A stretch of DNA of 33,107 nucleotides, from NCBI GenBank assembly GCA_009691135.1, contig SHVF01000010.1, forward strand, positions 1-33,107. Direction: 5' to 3'. Position 1 is the stretch's first letter; every line of letters begins with the position of its first letter. This document shows, piece after piece, positions 31,691 through 33,107 of this stretch. Origin of the DNA: Candidatus Planktophila sp. (GTDB lineage Bacteria > Actinomycetota > Actinomycetes > Nanopelagicales > Nanopelagicaceae). The notes under the pieces were generated by a model that worked only from the letters and a program-made list of their open reading frames with translations, was not told where the DNA came from and did no database searches. Both the position numbers and the translations under genes were made by a program.

Positions 31691-32911
31691 ATGGATTTCA
31701 CGTTGAGTGCTAAGACAAGCGAATATGCCGCCAAACTGCAAGCCTTTATGGAGACAGAGGTATTTCCCGCCGAGGCTGTTTATGAGCATCAAAGGGAGGC
31801 GTTGCGAGCGGCCGGAAAGCCTCATGGATTGCCGGCAGTTGTTGAAGAGTTAAAGGTAAAGGCAAGGGCTCAAGGATTATGGAATCTGTTCTTGCCACAT
31901 AGCCACGATCCCCATCATGGATTAACTGTTACAGAGTATGCGAGCTTGGCCGAGATCACTGGGTGGTCCCCAGAACTAGCACCTGAGGCAATCAATTGCG
32001 CAGCACCTGATACAGGCAACATGGAGTTACTAGACATGTTTGCAACAGATGCACAGAAGAAAGCATGGCTTGAACCATTATTAGATGGTCGGATCAGATC
32101 TGGTTTTGCTATGACTGAGCCTGATGTGGCATCTAGTGATGCGCGAAATATTAGAACATCGATTGTCAAAGATGGCGATCACTATGTCATCAATGGCACT
32201 AAGTGGTGGACATCAGGTGCCATGGATGAGCGCTGTCAAATCTTAATTGTCATGGGAAAGACCAACCCCGATGCTGATGCACATCAACAACAATCAATGG
32301 TGCTTGTTCCAATGAACACTCCTGGCGTGAAGGTGGAGCGCAATTTAACTGTCTTTGGATATGTGGACCAACATGGCCATGCCGAAGTTTCATTCACTAA
32401 TGTGCGAGTACCAGTAGCAAATCTTTTGGGACTAGAGGGTGAAGGCTTTGCGTTGGCACAAGCCCGACTTGGTCCAGGGCGCATCCATCACTGCATGCGT
32501 GCCATTGGCATGGCAGAGCGAGCCTTGTCATTGATGATCAAGAGAACAGTTGCGCGTGAGGCCTTTGGTAAAGAACTGGTGCGACAAGGTGTGATTCAAG
32601 ATTGGATCGCACAAGCCCGCATTGATATTGAGCAAGCACGCCTTCTTGTCTTAAAGGCTGCATGGATGATTGACACTGTGGGTGCAAAGGGTGCTCGCAA
32701 AGAGATCGCTGCGATAAAAGTTGCTGTCCCCCAGATGGCTGAGCGCATTATCGATCATGCTATTCAAAGCTATGGCGGGGCAGGTGTTTGCCAAGATACG
32801 CCACTTGCTGCAATGTATGCAGGAATTCGCACATTGCGCATTGTTGATGGGCCAGATGAGGTTCATATTCGCGACATCGCTCGATTAGAAATAAAGCCTT
32901 ATTTGTCATGA
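31691..32911 (+). CDS. Acyl-CoA dehydrogenase family protein, ACAD10/11-like
   Basis: 'CAAPDTGNMELLDMFATDAQKKAWLEPLLDGRIRSGFAMTEPDVASSDARNI', 'KWWTSGAMD', 'YGGAGVCQDTPLAAMYAGIRTLRIVDGPDEVHIRDIAR'. Confidence 0.93.
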   Translation: MDFTLSAKTSEYAAKLQAFMETEVFPAEAVYEHQREALRAAGKPHGLPAVVEELKVKARAQGLWNLFLPHSHDPHHGLTVTEYASLAEITGWSPELAPEAINCAAPDTGNMELLDMFATDAQKKAWLEPLLDGRIRSGFAMTEPDVASSDARNIRTSIVKDGDHYVINGTKWWTSGAMDERCQILIVMGKTNPDADAHQQQSMVLVPMNTPGVKVERNLTVFGYVDQHGHAEVSFTNVRVPVANLLGLEGEGFALAQARLGPGRIHHCMRAIGMAERALSLMIKRTVAREAFGKELVRQGVIQDWIAQARIDIEQARLLVLKAAWMIDTVGAKGARKEIAAIKVAVPQMAERIIDHAIQSYGGAGVCQDTPLAAMYAGIRTLRIVDGPDEVHIRDIARLEIKPYLS

Positions 32912-33107
32912 GTGATGTAACAGCGGTCCGGCAAGAGGATCGCTTTGATGTTGCTGCTATGCATTCCTGGTTGCGCACCTATATTGATATCGATGAACTG
33001 CCAGAAGTACTTCAGTTTCGGAGCGGTGCATCTAATCTGACCTATTTGTTGAAATATCCAGGGCGTGAATTAGTTTTGCGCAGGCCACCTGTTGGAACAA
33101 AAGCTGT
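32908..33107 (+). CDS. Phosphotransferase family (APH-like) kinase, 5' part only (runs off window)
   Basis: Translated by eye from ATG 32908: MSDVTAVRQEDRFDVAAMHSWLRTYIDIDELPEVLQFRSGASNLTYLLKYPGRELVLRRPPVGTKA; 'GASNLTYLL..G.ELVLRRPP' is typical of ACAD10/11-associated APH domains; ATGA overlap with the ACAD stop. Confidence 0.8.
   Translation, partial: MSDVTAVRQEDRFDVAAMHSWLRTYIDIDELPEVLQFRSGASNLTYLLKYPGRELVLRRPPVGTKA

Noticed and set aside
30756-33107. Integrative element or genomic island inserted at tRNA-Tyr
   Set aside because: No integrase, attachment repeat or phage/plasmid gene visible; codon difference may reflect expression level. Kept only as a low-interest observation.
1-33107. 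CRISPR arrays, toxin-antitoxin pairs, restriction or other defence genes, transposons
   Set aside because: No regularly spaced repeats, transposase-like ORFs or defence domains seen on either strand.

Overview
The window is a gene-dense stretch of a bacterial chromosome, most likely a streamlined, moderate-GC actinobacterium. That is inferred from synteny and gene content; I could not run a taxonomic search. Left to right: histidine phosphatase and a System II cytochrome c maturation cluster (TlpA/ResA, CcdA, ResB, CcsB); a PLDc_N-domain membrane protein; a menaquinone cluster (menA, menE, menB, menC, menD, menF, bioY, menG/ubiE); a complete 14-gene nuoA-N operon coupled to a trans-polyprenyl diphosphate synthase; RarD, YajQ, a membrane-anchored CopC-like protein; tRNA-Tyr(GUA); then an SDR / acyl-CoA dehydrogenase / APH-family kinase locus cut by the right edge. 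I saw no CRISPR array, transposase, phage gene or rRNA. Most of the window is well-understood core metabolism. The best candidates for a second look are the right-edge SDR-ACAD-APH locus (possible 4-hydroxyacyl-CoA catabolism module), the compact divergent promoters with overlapping -10 elements, recurrent leaderless-type starts, palindromes in the menG-nuoA spacer, and overlapping convergent gene ends. Several ORF-track starts were moved to internal ATG/GTG codons based on gene junctions and protein family N-termini.
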